From Yoonia sp. (lineage in GTDB: Bacteria > Pseudomonadota > Alphaproteobacteria > Rhodobacterales > Rhodobacteraceae): 41,830 nucleotides of DNA. The stretch is taken from NCBI RefSeq assembly GCF_017854565.1, contig NZ_JAFMHJ010000030.1, positions 1 to 41,830 of the forward strand, written 5' to 3'. A model generated the notes under the pieces. It saw only the letters and a program-made list of their open reading frames with translations, was not told where the DNA came from and did not search any database. Position numbers and translations under genes: made by a program. Below are positions 23,621 to 32,887 of this stretch, in pieces. Position 1 is the stretch's first letter, and every line of letters begins with the position of its first letter.

Positions 23621-24967
23621 ATGAAAAAGTTGATGATGGCCGCCGTTGGCGGCGCCGCTTTGGGTCTGATCGCAAGCAGTCAGCTTGCCGGACCGCTTCT
23701 TGCGCAAGAGGCCCAGAGCAACGCGACTGTCTACGAACAGCTTGACCTTTTTGGCGATATCTTCGAACGGATCCGGGCCGGATATGTCGAAGATGTGGAC
23801 GAAAAAGACCTGATCGAGGCTGCGATCAACGGCATGCTCACCTCGCTTGATCCCCATTCCAGCTATCTGTCTGCCGATGATGCCGCAGCGATGCGGGTAC
23901 AGACATCGGGCGAATTCGGTGGACTGGGGATCGAGGTGACGCAGGAAGATGGCTGGGTCAAAGTCGTGTCCCCGATGGACGGAACCCCTGCGGATGCAGC
24001 CGGTATTCAGGCCGGTGACTTTATCACGGCGGTGGATGGCGAAAGCGTGCTGGGGCTGACGCTTGATGATGCGGTAACGATGATGCGCGGCCCTGTCGGG
24101 TCCGAAATTATCGTGACAATCGTGCGCGAGGACGAGGTTGAACCATTCGACGTGTCGATCATCCGTGACACCATCAAACTGACCGCCGTGCGCAGCCGGA
24201 CCGAAGGCAACGCCGTGGTGCTGCGTGTGACGACATTTAACGAACAGACATTCCCCAACCTGCGCGACGGTCTGGAAAAGCAGATCGAAGACGCCGGTGG
24301 GATCGAAAATGTTGACGGCATCGTGCTGGATCTGCGCAACAATCCGGGCGGTCTGCTCAATCAGGCGATCTATGTTTCCGATGCCTTCCTTGATGCGGGC
24401 GAAATCGTGTCGACCCGTGGCCGCGACCCATCCGACGGGGAACGCTTTAACGCTGCCATGGGTGATCTGGCACAGGGCAAACCCATCGTTGTGCTGATCA
24501 ACGGGGGTTCGGCCTCCGCGTCCGAAATCGTCGCGGGTGCATTGCAAGATCACCGGCGTGCGATTGTTGTGGGGACAAAATCCTTTGGCAAAGGGTCGGT
24601 GCAAACTGTTGTGCCATTGCGCGGCGAAGGTGCGATGCGGTTGACCACGGCGCGTTATTACACGCCGTCGGGACGGTCCATTCAGGCGCTCGGCATCTCG
24701 CCTGATATCATCGTTGAACAGCCCCGGCCGCGCCCCGTCACTGACACAGAAGAGGAAACGCCGCCACGCCTGCGCTCCGAAGCTGACCTGCGCGGATCAC
24801 TGAACAATGACAGCCTGACCGAGGATGAGATCCGCCAGATCGAAGAAGACCGCGCCCGCGCCGAAGCTGCAGCACAGCTGCGCGAAGACGACTATCAACT
24901 GGCCTATGCGATTGATATTCTCAAGGGTCTCAACGCATTGGGTCCAACGACGCTTGGCGCGAACTAG
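23621..24967 (+). CDS. ctpA: Carboxyl-terminal processing protease (S41 family)
   Basis: This periplasmic serine protease trims or degrades proteins at their C-termini and often acts on cell-wall hydrolases. With the start at 23621 the protein is 448 residues, beginning with a signal sequence (MKKLMMAAVGGAALGLIASSQLAGP split by cleavage near residue 29). Then come an N-terminal helix region, a PDZ domain (about 85-170, GEFGGLGIEV and GIQAGDFITAVDGE) and the S41 core. The catalytic dyad is Ser299 (GGSASASEI) and Lys324 (SFGKGSVQT). NNPGGLL is also typical. A weakly preferred upstream start at 23588 would add 11 residues with no signal peptide character, so it is rejected. A strong terminator follows. 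Confidence 0.94.
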   Translation: MKKLMMAAVGGAALGLIASSQLAGPLLAQEAQSNATVYEQLDLFGDIFERIRAGYVEDVDEKDLIEAAINGMLTSLDPHSSYLSADDAAAMRVQTSGEFGGLGIEVTQEDGWVKVVSPMDGTPADAAGIQAGDFITAVDGESVLGLTLDDAVTMMRGPVGSEIIVTIVREDEVEPFDVSIIRDTIKLTAVRSRTEGNAVVLRVTTFNEQTFPNLRDGLEKQIEDAGGIENVDGIVLDLRNNPGGLLNQAIYVSDAFLDAGEIVSTRGRDPSDGERFNAAMGDLAQGKPIVVLINGGSASASEIVAGALQDHRRAIVVGTKSFGKGSVQTVVPLRGEGAMRLTTARYYTPSGRSIQALGISPDIIVEQPRPRPVTDTEEETPPRLRSEADLRGSLNNDSLTEDEIRQIEEDRARAEAAAQLREDDYQLAYAIDILKGLNALGPTTLGAN

Positions 24968-24989
24968 ACCAGATATGTGATGCATTGAT

Positions 24990-25017
24990 GCCCGCCCCCG
25001 ATTGGGGCGGGCGTTTT
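24990..25017 (+). terminator. Intrinsic terminator of the rsfS-ctpA cluster
   Basis: A perfect 9-bp GC stem GCCCGCCCC (24990-24998), loop CGATT, GGGGCGGGC (25004-25012) followed by GTTTTC. It is 22 bases after the ctpA stop and is the most convincing intrinsic terminator in the window. Confidence 0.85.
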
Positions 25018-25041
25018 CATCGGTCTGCGGTGCCACGGGCA

Positions 25042-25068
25042 TGGGTGGGTTGAAACCCACCTTACGGT
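25042..25068. repeat. Dispersed palindromic repeat, copy 2
   Basis: Core GGTGGGTT (25044-25051), GA, AACCCACC (25054-25061), then TTACGG. Same design as copy 1 at 2317-2342 (GGTGGATT-GA-AATCCACC), with compensating base changes on both sides of the stem. It lies just beyond the ctpA terminator. The shared layout and compensating changes suggest selection on the hairpin. Confidence 0.6.
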
Positions 25069-25199
25069 CTGGCTATGCCGTGTCCAAATTCGATGTCCGG
25101 CACATCCTGCGCAATTCCGTGTCCGCATATGTCAGTATTGTTGACTTAGGTTGAATTTTCGTCATGTTGACCGCAACAACTGCACGGAGAGGAAGCGCT

Positions 25200-26408
25200 A
25201 TGTTGTGGGATCAGGTTTTTGCATCGCGTATTTCGCGGATGAAAGCATCCGAAATCCGCGAGCTTCTCAAGCTGTTGGACCAACCCGACATCATTTCCTT
25301 TGCCGGTGGCATCCCCGATCCCGACCTGTTTCCAACGGCGGCCTTCAAGGCGGCCTATGCCGATATTTTCGACACCGGCGCGCAGGCAGAGGCCCTGCAA
25401 TATTCGGTCAGCGAAGGGTATGCGCCGCTACGTCAGTGGATTGCGGCCCAGATGGCCAAGCTGGGCGTGCCCTGTGACATCGACAATATCCTGATCACCT
25501 CTGGCTCGCAGCAGGGCCTTGATTATCTGGGCAAACTGTTTCTATCGCCGGGTGATACGGCATTGGTCGGCTGGCCGACGTATCTGGGCGCATTGGGCGC
25601 GTTTAATGCCTACGAGCCGCACTATGACCGGCTGACACCCAACAGCAACCGTGCGCCGCAGGATTATGCCGATACGGCTACGGCACATGGCGGACAGGTC
25701 AAATTTGCCTATATGTCCGTCGATTTTGCGAACCCGACCGGTGAAACGCTTGCCCGTGACGGACGCCAAAACATTCTGGACCTGGCTGCCGCATTGGATA
25801 TCGCCGTGATCGAAGACGCGGCCTATCAGGCGTTGCGCTATGATGGCGATGCGATCCCGCCGATCCTTGCGCTGGAAATTGCCCGTACCGGCAGCATCGA
25901 CGCCTGCCGCACCATCTATTGCGGCAGCTTTTCCAAGACGCTGGCACCGGGGCTGCGGGTCGGCTGGGTCTGCGCCGCCAAGCCGGTGATTTCCCAACTT
26001 GTCTTGATGAAACAAGCCGCCGATTTGCATTCATCGACGATCAACCAGATGGCCATAGCCACCGTCGCCACGACGATTTTCGATGATCATGTGACCAGAC
26101 TGCGCAACACTTACCGCGCGCGCCGCGATGCCATGTTGCAGGCGCTTGCCACGTATATGCCCGCTGGCGTGACATGGACCAAACCCCAAGGCGGCATGTT
26201 CGTCTGGCTGACCCTGCCAACCCACATGGACGGGGCGGCGTTGCTGGCCAAATCGCTGGACACCCAGCGAGTCGCGTTCGTACCGGGGCGCGCGTTTCAT
26301 GCGGACGGGTCCGGCGGAAACACCCTCAGGTTGAGCTTTTCGCTGGCCGACGAGGCGATGATCGACCAAGGGATCAAACGTCTTGGCGTGCTGCTGTCTG
26401 CGGGCTGA
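25200..26408 (+). CDS. PLP-dependent aminotransferase (class I/II, 2-aminoadipate transaminase-like)
   Basis: The 402-residue protein has the fold-type I aminotransferase pattern: IISFAGGIPDPDLFP near the N-terminus, LQYSVSEGYAPLRQWI, ILITSGSQQGLDYLGKLF, the NPTGETL segment, IEDAAYQALRYDG and the PLP-binding lysine in YCGSFSKTLAPGLRVGW. The order is that of the MocR-like/LysN and kynurenine/2-aminoadipate aminotransferase branch, which has broad substrates. The donor amino acid cannot be read from sequence. ATG 25200 is preferred because GGAGAGGAAG lies upstream; an in-frame start at 25164 adds 12 residues. It converges with the demethylase operon with no spacing: the two stops abut at 26408/26409. 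Confidence 0.88.
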   Translation: MLWDQVFASRISRMKASEIRELLKLLDQPDIISFAGGIPDPDLFPTAAFKAAYADIFDTGAQAEALQYSVSEGYAPLRQWIAAQMAKLGVPCDIDNILITSGSQQGLDYLGKLFLSPGDTALVGWPTYLGALGAFNAYEPHYDRLTPNSNRAPQDYADTATAHGGQVKFAYMSVDFANPTGETLARDGRQNILDLAAALDIAVIEDAAYQALRYDGDAIPPILALEIARTGSIDACRTIYCGSFSKTLAPGLRVGWVCAAKPVISQLVLMKQAADLHSSTINQMAIATVATTIFDDHVTRLRNTYRARRDAMLQALATYMPAGVTWTKPQGGMFVWLTLPTHMDGAALLAKSLDTQRVAFVPGRAFHADGSGGNTLRLSFSLADEAMIDQGIKRLGVLLSAG

Positions 26409-28853
26409 TTATCCCTTGGTACGCTCTGCCGTGGGGTCATAAAACGGGCGCAGCTGCGCCTGCGCGTGCACCCGCGTTCCCATCACATCAATCTCAAACC
26501 GGCTGGCCAGCAGGTCGGACACGCTTTCGCCGTCGCAAGGCACATACCCCATGCCAAGCGCGGCCCCCAGATGGTGCCCATACCCCCCCGACGTCAGATG
26601 GCCGACCACGGCACCGTGGCGGACAATCGGCTCATTGTGATACAGCAGCGGTGCGGGATCGGTCAGCCTGAACTGCACCAGCCGCCGCGCCAACCCTGCA
26701 TCACGCTTGCGCAGCACCGCATCGCGGCCAATGAAATCGGCCTTTTCGGTCTTCACCGCAAAGCCAAGACCGGCCTCAAGCACATGATCTTCGCAGGTAA
26801 TATCATGCCCGAAATGCCGAAATCCTTTTTCCAGCCGGGCGCAATCCATCATATGCATCCCGCACAGCCGCAGGCCCAGCCCTTGGCCCGCCGCATGCAG
26901 CGTTTCAAACACATGGGCGGCCATATCGGTGGATACGTAAATCTCCCAGCCCAGCTCGCCCACATATGTAACCCTGTGGACGCGCGCCAGGGCCATCCCG
27001 ATTTCGATCTGCTGCGCGGTTCCAAAGGGATTGTGCGCGTTTGAAAAATCCGCAGGCGATACCCGTTCCAGCAACCGCCGGCTGTTGGGGCCCATCACGG
27101 CCAGCACGCCTTCTCCGGCTGTCACATCGGTGATCACGACGTTAAACTCGCCGACATGCCGCTGCATCCAGACCTGATCGGCCTGCCGCGTCGCCGCCGG
27201 GGTGACCACCAGATAGCTCAGTTCGGACAGGCGGGTAATCGTCACATCCGCCTCGATCCCGCCGCGCGGGTTCAGGAACTGACTATAGACGATCTTGCCC
27301 ACCGGCACGTCATACTGCCCGCCCGCGACATAGTTCAGAAACGCCGTCGCATCGCGCCCTTCGACCCGAATTTTGCCGAACGACGTCATGTCATACATGC
27401 CGACATTGGTGCGGACCGCGTTCAGTTCGGCGGCGACATTGCCAAAAAAGTTCTGCCGCTTCCAACTGTATTCATAGACCGGCGCTTGCCCTGCGTCGGC
27501 AAACCAATTGGCGCGCTCCCAGCCCGCCAATTCCCCCATGACAGCGCCCTGATCCAACAAATGCTGGTGGAACGGTGTCCGCCTGATCCCGCGTGCTGTG
27601 GCCTTTTGGCGATAGGGAAAATGGTCGGCATAAAGCAGACCCAAGGTTTCCTTTGACCGTTCAAACAGATACGTCTTGTTGCCCTGAAACGGCTGCATCC
27701 GGGCGATATCAACATCGCCCAGATCAAACGGCTTTTCCCCCTGATCCATCCACTGCGCCAGGGCCATGCCCGCGCCACCCGCCGACTGAATCCCGATCGA
27801 ATTGAACCCGGCCGCAACCCAGACATTGTCCATCTCGGGTGCCAGTCCCAGATGATAGGCGTCATCGGGGGTAAAGCTTTCGGGACCATTGAAAAACGTG
27901 TGTATCCCCGCGTCTGCCAGCATCGGCATCCGGAGCACGGCAGCCTCCAGGATCGGCTCGAAATGGTCAAAGTCCTCGGGTAGCTGGTCAAATTCGAAAT
28001 CGGCAGGAATGCCCGCCATGCCCCAGGGTTTTGCGACCGGTTCAAACGCGCCCAGCAGGATTTTACCCGCGTCTTCCTTGTAGTAGGCACATTCGTCCGG
28101 CACCCGCAGCACCGGCATGCTGGTCAGCCCGGCAATCGGCGCGGTCACGACATAGAAATGTTCGCAGGCATGGAGCGGCACATTCACCCCCGCCATGCGA
28201 CCAACCGCGTGGCCCCACATGCCAGCGCAATTCACCACCATATCGCAGGCAATCGTGCCGGTTTCATCGCCGTTGGCCCAGTCAACCGAACTGACCCGGC
28301 GACCGGCATGATTGATCGCCGTGACCGCAGTGCGCTCTGCCACCACGGCCCCGTTCATCCGGGCTCCTTTGGCCAAAGCAAGGGCGATATTGCCCGGATC
28401 GCCCTGACCATCCAGCGGCAGATAAACCCCAGCCGTCACACCGTCCGTGTTCAGATGCGGGTATCTGGCCTTTACCTCGGTTGGTGATATCTCCGCGACC
28501 TCAACACCAAAGGCACGGGCCATTGCGGCGGCACGGAAAATCTCTTCGCGGCGCTCTTGGGTCAGGGCAACGGTGATCGAACCCACACGCTTGAACCCGG
28601 TCGCCACACCTGTCTCGGCCTCCAGATTCCCGTACAGCTCTTGGGAATACTTTGCCAATTTGGTCATGTTCGCCGTGGCGCGCAACTGCGCAATCAGCCC
28701 GGCGGCGTGCCAGGTGGTGCCAGACGTCAACTGCTTGCGTTCCAGCAGCACCACATCCTTCCAGCCCAGTTGGGTGAGGTGGTACGCCACCGAACAGCCG
28801 ATGACACCGCCACCGATAATCACAACACGGGCTTTGTCAGGAAGCGGGGCCAT
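26409..28853 (-). CDS. FAD-dependent dimethylglycine/sarcosine dehydrogenase-like protein (copy 1)
   Basis: The 814-residue protein joins two modules. An N-terminal FAD domain (about 1-380) starts with RVVIIGGGVIGCSVAYHL and carries the flavin-attachment site TTWHAAGLIAQ, where the histidine binds FAD covalently in DMGDH and SARDH. A C-terminal folate-binding GcvT domain (about 430-805) contains GMYDMTSFGKIRVEG and ELGWEIYVSTDMAAHV, and ends in a GcvT C-terminal barrel. Such enzymes oxidise N-methyl groups and pass the one-carbon unit to tetrahydrofolate. It is the last gene of the operon, four bases downstream of the homocysteine methyltransferase gene. Substrate (dimethylglycine, sarcosine or another methylamine) is inferred, not shown. 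Confidence 0.88.
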   Translation of the reverse strand: MAPLPDKARVVIIGGGVIGCSVAYHLTQLGWKDVVLLERKQLTSGTTWHAAGLIAQLRATANMTKLAKYSQELYGNLEAETGVATGFKRVGSITVALTQERREEIFRAAAMARAFGVEVAEISPTEVKARYPHLNTDGVTAGVYLPLDGQGDPGNIALALAKGARMNGAVVAERTAVTAINHAGRRVSSVDWANGDETGTIACDMVVNCAGMWGHAVGRMAGVNVPLHACEHFYVVTAPIAGLTSMPVLRVPDECAYYKEDAGKILLGAFEPVAKPWGMAGIPADFEFDQLPEDFDHFEPILEAAVLRMPMLADAGIHTFFNGPESFTPDDAYHLGLAPEMDNVWVAAGFNSIGIQSAGGAGMALAQWMDQGEKPFDLGDVDIARMQPFQGNKTYLFERSKETLGLLYADHFPYRQKATARGIRRTPFHQHLLDQGAVMGELAGWERANWFADAGQAPVYEYSWKRQNFFGNVAAELNAVRTNVGMYDMTSFGKIRVEGRDATAFLNYVAGGQYDVPVGKIVYSQFLNPRGGIEADVTITRLSELSYLVVTPAATRQADQVWMQRHVGEFNVVITDVTAGEGVLAVMGPNSRRLLERVSPADFSNAHNPFGTAQQIEIGMALARVHRVTYVGELGWEIYVSTDMAAHVFETLHAAGQGLGLRLCGMHMMDCARLEKGFRHFGHDITCEDHVLEAGLGFAVKTEKADFIGRDAVLRKRDAGLARRLVQFRLTDPAPLLYHNEPIVRHGAVVGHLTSGGYGHHLGAALGMGYVPCDGESVSDLLASRFEIDVMGTRVHAQAQLRPFYDPTAERTKG

Positions 28854-28856
28854 GCG

Positions 28857-29741
28857 TCACACGATCCTGTGTCCGGCCGCGCGGATCGCTGCGGCCAGTG
28901 TGGCAATATGGGGCGGGCCAACCTCGCAACAGCCGCCGACGATCGTCGCGCCCTGCGCGATCCAACCCATCGCAAATGCGGCATAGGCGTCGGGGCCCAG
29001 ATCATGCCGCGCCGACAGGCTGTCCACCGTAGGCTTATCCTTTAGGAAATCCGCTGTGATCTGCGTAAACCCATTGGCATAGGCCCCAAACGGCAGGCCG
29101 CTGCGCGCCAGCACATCCAGCGCGGCGGCCATCGCCTCGGGGGCGGCGCAATTGGCCAGCACCGCAGCCGCTCCATCGACGGCGATCGGCAATACCTCTG
29201 CCAACAGCTCGCCCGACCGCAACCGCGTGCCATCGGCATCGTTTACCGTCATCGAAAGCCACACGGGTTTGCCCGCCGTGCGTGCGCCGTCCAGCACCGC
29301 GCGGGCCTGCGCAACCGATGCCACCGTTTCGCAGATCATCAGGTCTACATGGGGGGCCAACATCTGTGCCACCTCGGCATATAGCGGCATTGCCTCGGCG
29401 TGATCGGGATGGATATCAGGGCGATAAGACGCCCTGAGCGGGCCAATCGACCCCGCGATGCGGTGACCGGCGCAGGCGGTCCTTGCCTCGGCGATGGCGG
29501 CCAGATGCAAGGCGGCAAACTGGCTTTCCAGCGGCGTTCCGGCAAGACGGTCGTGGTGGATCGCATAGGTGTTGGTCGTATGCACCGTGGCACCCGCCGC
29601 AACATAATCGCGGTGCACATCTGCGACCATGCCGGGGTGGTCGATCATCACTTGGGTTGACCACAGGTGCGTGGGGGCGTCACCCGCACGGTGGACCAAT
29701 TCCTGGCCCATCCCGCCATCCAGAAGGGTAATATCAGTCAT
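28857..29741 (-). CDS. Homocysteine S-methyltransferase (betaine-homocysteine type)
   Basis: The 294-residue barrel protein begins ITLLDGGMGQELVHRAG. It carries the three zinc-binding cysteines as C in VLANCAAPEAM and the paired CC in IVGGCCEVGPPHI, the hallmark of Hcy S-methyltransferases. Other motifs are TTNTYAIHHDRL, AGSIGPL and DLMICETVASVAQA. It should transfer a methyl group to homocysteine to make methionine. The donor could be glycine betaine (as in BHMT), S-methylmethionine (MmuM) or DMSP-like compounds. Because it sits between two dimethylglycine/sarcosine dehydrogenase genes, betaine is the best guess. Its start overlaps the upstream dehydrogenase stop (ATGA), so translation is coupled. 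It is shorter than vertebrate BHMT (about 400 residues). Confidence 0.85.
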   Translation of the reverse strand: MTDITLLDGGMGQELVHRAGDAPTHLWSTQVMIDHPGMVADVHRDYVAAGATVHTTNTYAIHHDRLAGTPLESQFAALHLAAIAEARTACAGHRIAGSIGPLRASYRPDIHPDHAEAMPLYAEVAQMLAPHVDLMICETVASVAQARAVLDGARTAGKPVWLSMTVNDADGTRLRSGELLAEVLPIAVDGAAAVLANCAAPEAMAAALDVLARSGLPFGAYANGFTQITADFLKDKPTVDSLSARHDLGPDAYAAFAMGWIAQGATIVGGCCEVGPPHIATLAAAIRAAGHRIV

Positions 29742-32200
29742 GCTTTGATCCGTTCGTTTTCAGGGTCCCAAAGGGGCTGATCGGCTTCTATGGTAGCTGC
29801 GAAACTGACGCCATAGATTTCGATTTCGACCGATGTGCCGGGCACCGCCAAATCGGCGCGGACCATCCCAAGCGCGATGGATTTGCCCACCCGGTATCCC
29901 CACGCCCCCGACGTCGTCTCGCCCACGACCTGTCCCGCGTGCAAAATCGTTGACATATAGGGCGCGTCGCACGGCCCCGGATCGTCCAGCGTCAGTGTGA
30001 CAAATCGCTTTGCCACGCCGCGCTGCTGCTCGGCCAGTAACGCGGCCTTGCCCATAAAATCCGGCTTGTCGTATTTGATGAACCGCTCCAACCCGCCTTC
30101 CAGCATCGAATAATCGGTCGAAAGGTCGCCCTTCCATGCGCGATAGCCTTTTTCGATCCGCAAGGCATTCAGCGCGAACATGCCGAATGGCTTCATCCCA
30201 TGCGGCGCACCCGCAGCGGTCAGAGACGCGTAAATCTGTGGCGTGTCGGCAATTTTGCTATGCACCTCCCAGCCCATCTCACCCGCGAAGGACACCCGCA
30301 CAAGCTGCACCCAGATATCACCGATCTGCGCCGATTGATGTGTCAGCCACGGGCCGCTCAGGTCCGCATCTGTCACGCTGCCCAGAATATCGCGCGCCTT
30401 CGGCCCGGTCAGAATTTGGCACGAAAATGCGTCGGTCACGTCGGTCAGGCTGAACCCGGCGTCATCGGGCATATGATCCCGCAACCACGCCATGTCATGC
30501 CACTGCGCCACAGCGGCGGTGATCAGGAAAAAGAAATCATCATCCAGCCGCATCGCTGACATTTCCGTCACGATCCGGCCCCGGTCGTCGGCGAAATACA
30601 ACAGGCCGATGCGCCCCACCTTCGGAATGCCGCCCGTACAAAGCCCGCGCAGGAAATCGGCGGCCCCCGGTCCCTGTAGGCGGAACCGCGAAAACCCCGG
30701 CAGGTCAAGCAGGCCCGCCGCGTCGCGCACAGCTTCGCATTCCGCCTTGATCCGGGGTTGCCACGGGCCCGCACGGCCCCAGGTCTGCGTCGCCGCCTCG
30801 GACAGATCATCGCCGGGTTGCGCAAACCAATTGGCCCGCTCCCACCCATTATAGGCGCCCATCACGCCACCAAGGGCGCGGACCTGCGCATCGACCGGCG
30901 ACAGCTTTTTGTCGCGCCCGGCGGGCCAGATATGACAGGGGAAATGCATTGCGTATTCGTGGCCATAGGTTTCAACAGCCTTGGCGTGGCAGTAATCCTG
31001 ATCGGTGTAATCGGTAAACCGGCGCGGATCACAGGCCCACATGTCCCATTCCGTCTGCCCATCCACGATCCATTCGGCAGCCACCTTGCCCGCACCGCCG
31101 CCTTGGGTAATGCCAAACGTAAACACACAGGCCTCATACGCATTCCTGACGCCCGGCATCGGTCCGATCAATGGCAGCCCATCGGGGGCATAGGGGATCG
31201 GGCCGTTGATCACCCGACCCACACCGGCCGTCCCAAGGATCGGGACCCGCGCCATCGCATCCTCGATATACCATTCCAGCCGTTCCAGATCGTCGGGATA
31301 CAACTGGAAGCTGAAATCATCAGGCAGCGGATCATCGGGCGTGACCCAATGCGCGCGGCAGTTCCGTTCGTAGGGGCCAAGGTTCAACCCGTTCTTGTCC
31401 TGCCGCAGGTAGTACGAACTGTCCACGTCCCGCAGCAACGGCACCTTGCGGCCATGGGCGTCGGTCCATGCCTTTAATTCCGGAATCTCTTCGGTCAGGA
31501 AATATTGGTGCGACATGGTGACCATCGGGACGGTGCGGCCGCCATACGGCTTGAACCACTCGCCCACGCGCTGGGCGTAATACCCGGCGGCATTCACGAC
31601 CTTTTCGCAGGCGATATCACCTTTGTCGGTATGCACGATCCAGCCACCGCTGGTCTGGGTCACACCCGTGGCACCGCAAAACCGCTCGATCCGGGCGCCC
31701 ATCTGCCGCGCGCCTTTGGCCAGCGCCTGGGTCAGCTGGGCGGGGTCAATGTCCCCATCATCAGGATCATACAGCGCACCGGCCAGATCATGGGTTTCCA
31801 AAAACGGATAGGCGGCCTGTGCCTGATCCGGCGTCATCAGGTCCAGCGACAGCCCCTGATAATTCCCCATGCTGCGCGCACGGGCGAATTCCTGCATCCG
31901 CTCCTTGCTATGCGCCAGCCGGATCGACCCGGTGACGTGGTAGTTCATCGGATAATCCACCTCGGCAGCCAAACCTTTATAAAGCGCCAAGGAATAGCGC
32001 TGCATGTTCATCACCGCCCAAGACGTGCTGAACGACGGGCAATTCCCGGCCGCATGCCAGGTCGATCCCGCCGTCAGTTCGTTCTTTTCCAGCAATACGC
32101 AATCGGTCCAGCCCTTTTTGGCCAGATGGTACAGGGTGGATACACCCACAATGCCGCCACCAATGATGACGACGCGGGCAGACGTCGGGAAATCAGCCAT
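29738..32200 (-). CDS. FAD-dependent dimethylglycine/sarcosine dehydrogenase-like protein (copy 2)
   Basis: This 820-residue paralogue of the 26409-28853 product shares its layout. The dinucleotide loop is RVVIIGGGIVGVSTLYHL, the flavinylation site STWHAAGNCPSFS, and the middle domain holds YGHEYAMHFPCHIWPAGRD. A GcvT domain then follows (about 440-815; LLDLPGFSRFRLQG, EMGWEVHSKIADTP). The two proteins differ clearly along their length (for example CPSFS against IAQLR after the flavin histidine). So they probably act on different N-methyl compounds, such as dimethylglycine and sarcosine. It is the first enzyme gene after the XRE-cupin regulator, 12 bases downstream, and overlaps the methyltransferase gene by four bases. 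Confidence 0.87.
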   Translation of the reverse strand: MADFPTSARVVIIGGGIVGVSTLYHLAKKGWTDCVLLEKNELTAGSTWHAAGNCPSFSTSWAVMNMQRYSLALYKGLAAEVDYPMNYHVTGSIRLAHSKERMQEFARARSMGNYQGLSLDLMTPDQAQAAYPFLETHDLAGALYDPDDGDIDPAQLTQALAKGARQMGARIERFCGATGVTQTSGGWIVHTDKGDIACEKVVNAAGYYAQRVGEWFKPYGGRTVPMVTMSHQYFLTEEIPELKAWTDAHGRKVPLLRDVDSSYYLRQDKNGLNLGPYERNCRAHWVTPDDPLPDDFSFQLYPDDLERLEWYIEDAMARVPILGTAGVGRVINGPIPYAPDGLPLIGPMPGVRNAYEACVFTFGITQGGGAGKVAAEWIVDGQTEWDMWACDPRRFTDYTDQDYCHAKAVETYGHEYAMHFPCHIWPAGRDKKLSPVDAQVRALGGVMGAYNGWERANWFAQPGDDLSEAATQTWGRAGPWQPRIKAECEAVRDAAGLLDLPGFSRFRLQGPGAADFLRGLCTGGIPKVGRIGLLYFADDRGRIVTEMSAMRLDDDFFFLITAAVAQWHDMAWLRDHMPDDAGFSLTDVTDAFSCQILTGPKARDILGSVTDADLSGPWLTHQSAQIGDIWVQLVRVSFAGEMGWEVHSKIADTPQIYASLTAAGAPHGMKPFGMFALNALRIEKGYRAWKGDLSTDYSMLEGGLERFIKYDKPDFMGKAALLAEQQRGVAKRFVTLTLDDPGPCDAPYMSTILHAGQVVGETTSGAWGYRVGKSIALGMVRADLAVPGTSVEIEIYGVSFAATIEADQPLWDPENERIKA

Positions 32201-32212
32201 TTTGTGCCCCTT

Positions 32213-32782
32213 TCAATAGACTGGCGGTGAGATCACCCAGATGATGTCACAAATCTCGGCATATGGATTGGCCCAGCGGAACGGCTCGCCGCGCAGGCGA
32301 AAACTGTCACCCTTGCCAAGCTGAAACATCGTGCCGTCGATCCACAGGTGGAACCGACCGGCGGTGATATATCCGATCTCTTGCGTCTGGCGCGCCTGAT
32401 ACGACATCAGCGCGGCACCGGGCGCAAATGATGAATGAACCACCTCAAAGTCGTCGGTCAGATCCGGTGACAATAATTCCTCAACCAGTCCGGGCGCGCG
32501 CGATCCAATCGGCCTGCGGGCATGGGCGCGCACGATCATGCCGCTTTCGGCGGCATTGGTGCTGGTCTGCACAAAGCTTGAAATCGACACATCCAGCAGC
32601 AACGCCATGGCCGACAGATCGTCCGTCGTCGGGGTCGAGATGTCACGCTCGACCTGACTAAGCCATCCGACAGACCGGCCCAGCCCGTCTGCCAAATCGG
32701 TCAGTGTCATCCCGCGGGCCTTGCGCAGGGCACGCAAATCAGCCCCAAGTGGCCGTCCAGCCCGACGATTGGTCACCTGCAT
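32213..32782 (-). CDS. XRE-family regulator with C-terminal cupin domain
   Basis: The 189-residue protein has a helix-turn-helix of the Cro/C1 type (about residues 14-70, LRALRKARGMTLTDLADGLGRS) and a cupin barrel (about 115-187, FAPGAALMSYQARQTQEIGY, then GRFHLWIDGTMFQLGKGDS). This layout belongs to regulators that sense a small metabolite in the cupin pocket, often for amino acid, polyamine or betaine catabolism. It is the first gene of the demethylase operon, with the next gene starting 12 bases later, so it probably controls its own operon. An in-frame ATG at 32833 would add 17 residues; neither start has a clear ribosome binding site. Ligand unknown. Confidence 0.86.
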   Translation of the reverse strand: MQVTNRRAGRPLGADLRALRKARGMTLTDLADGLGRSVGWLSQVERDISTPTTDDLSAMALLLDVSISSFVQTSTNAAESGMIVRAHARRPIGSRAPGLVEELLSPDLTDDFEVVHSSFAPGAALMSYQARQTQEIGYITAGRFHLWIDGTMFQLGKGDSFRLRGEPFRWANPYAEICDIIWVISPPVY

Positions 32783-32865
32783 GATGCACCCGTGAAAAAA
32801 CACCCCTGATATTTCACTATGCACAGGCTCCATACGATTGCAACAATGCTTTTAAACGGTGGTGC

Positions 32866-32884
32866 GCAATTAATCGTAAATTGC
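32866..32884 (-). terminator. Possible weak hairpin past the fRMsr gene
   Basis: GCAATT (32866-32871) and AATTGC (32879-32884) pair around seven bases directly after the stop codon of the GAF-domain gene. The stem is short and AT-rich, and no T-run follows. It also lies in the promoter region of the XRE-cupin gene, so it may be an operator. Confidence 0.3.
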
Positions 32885-32887
32885 CAG

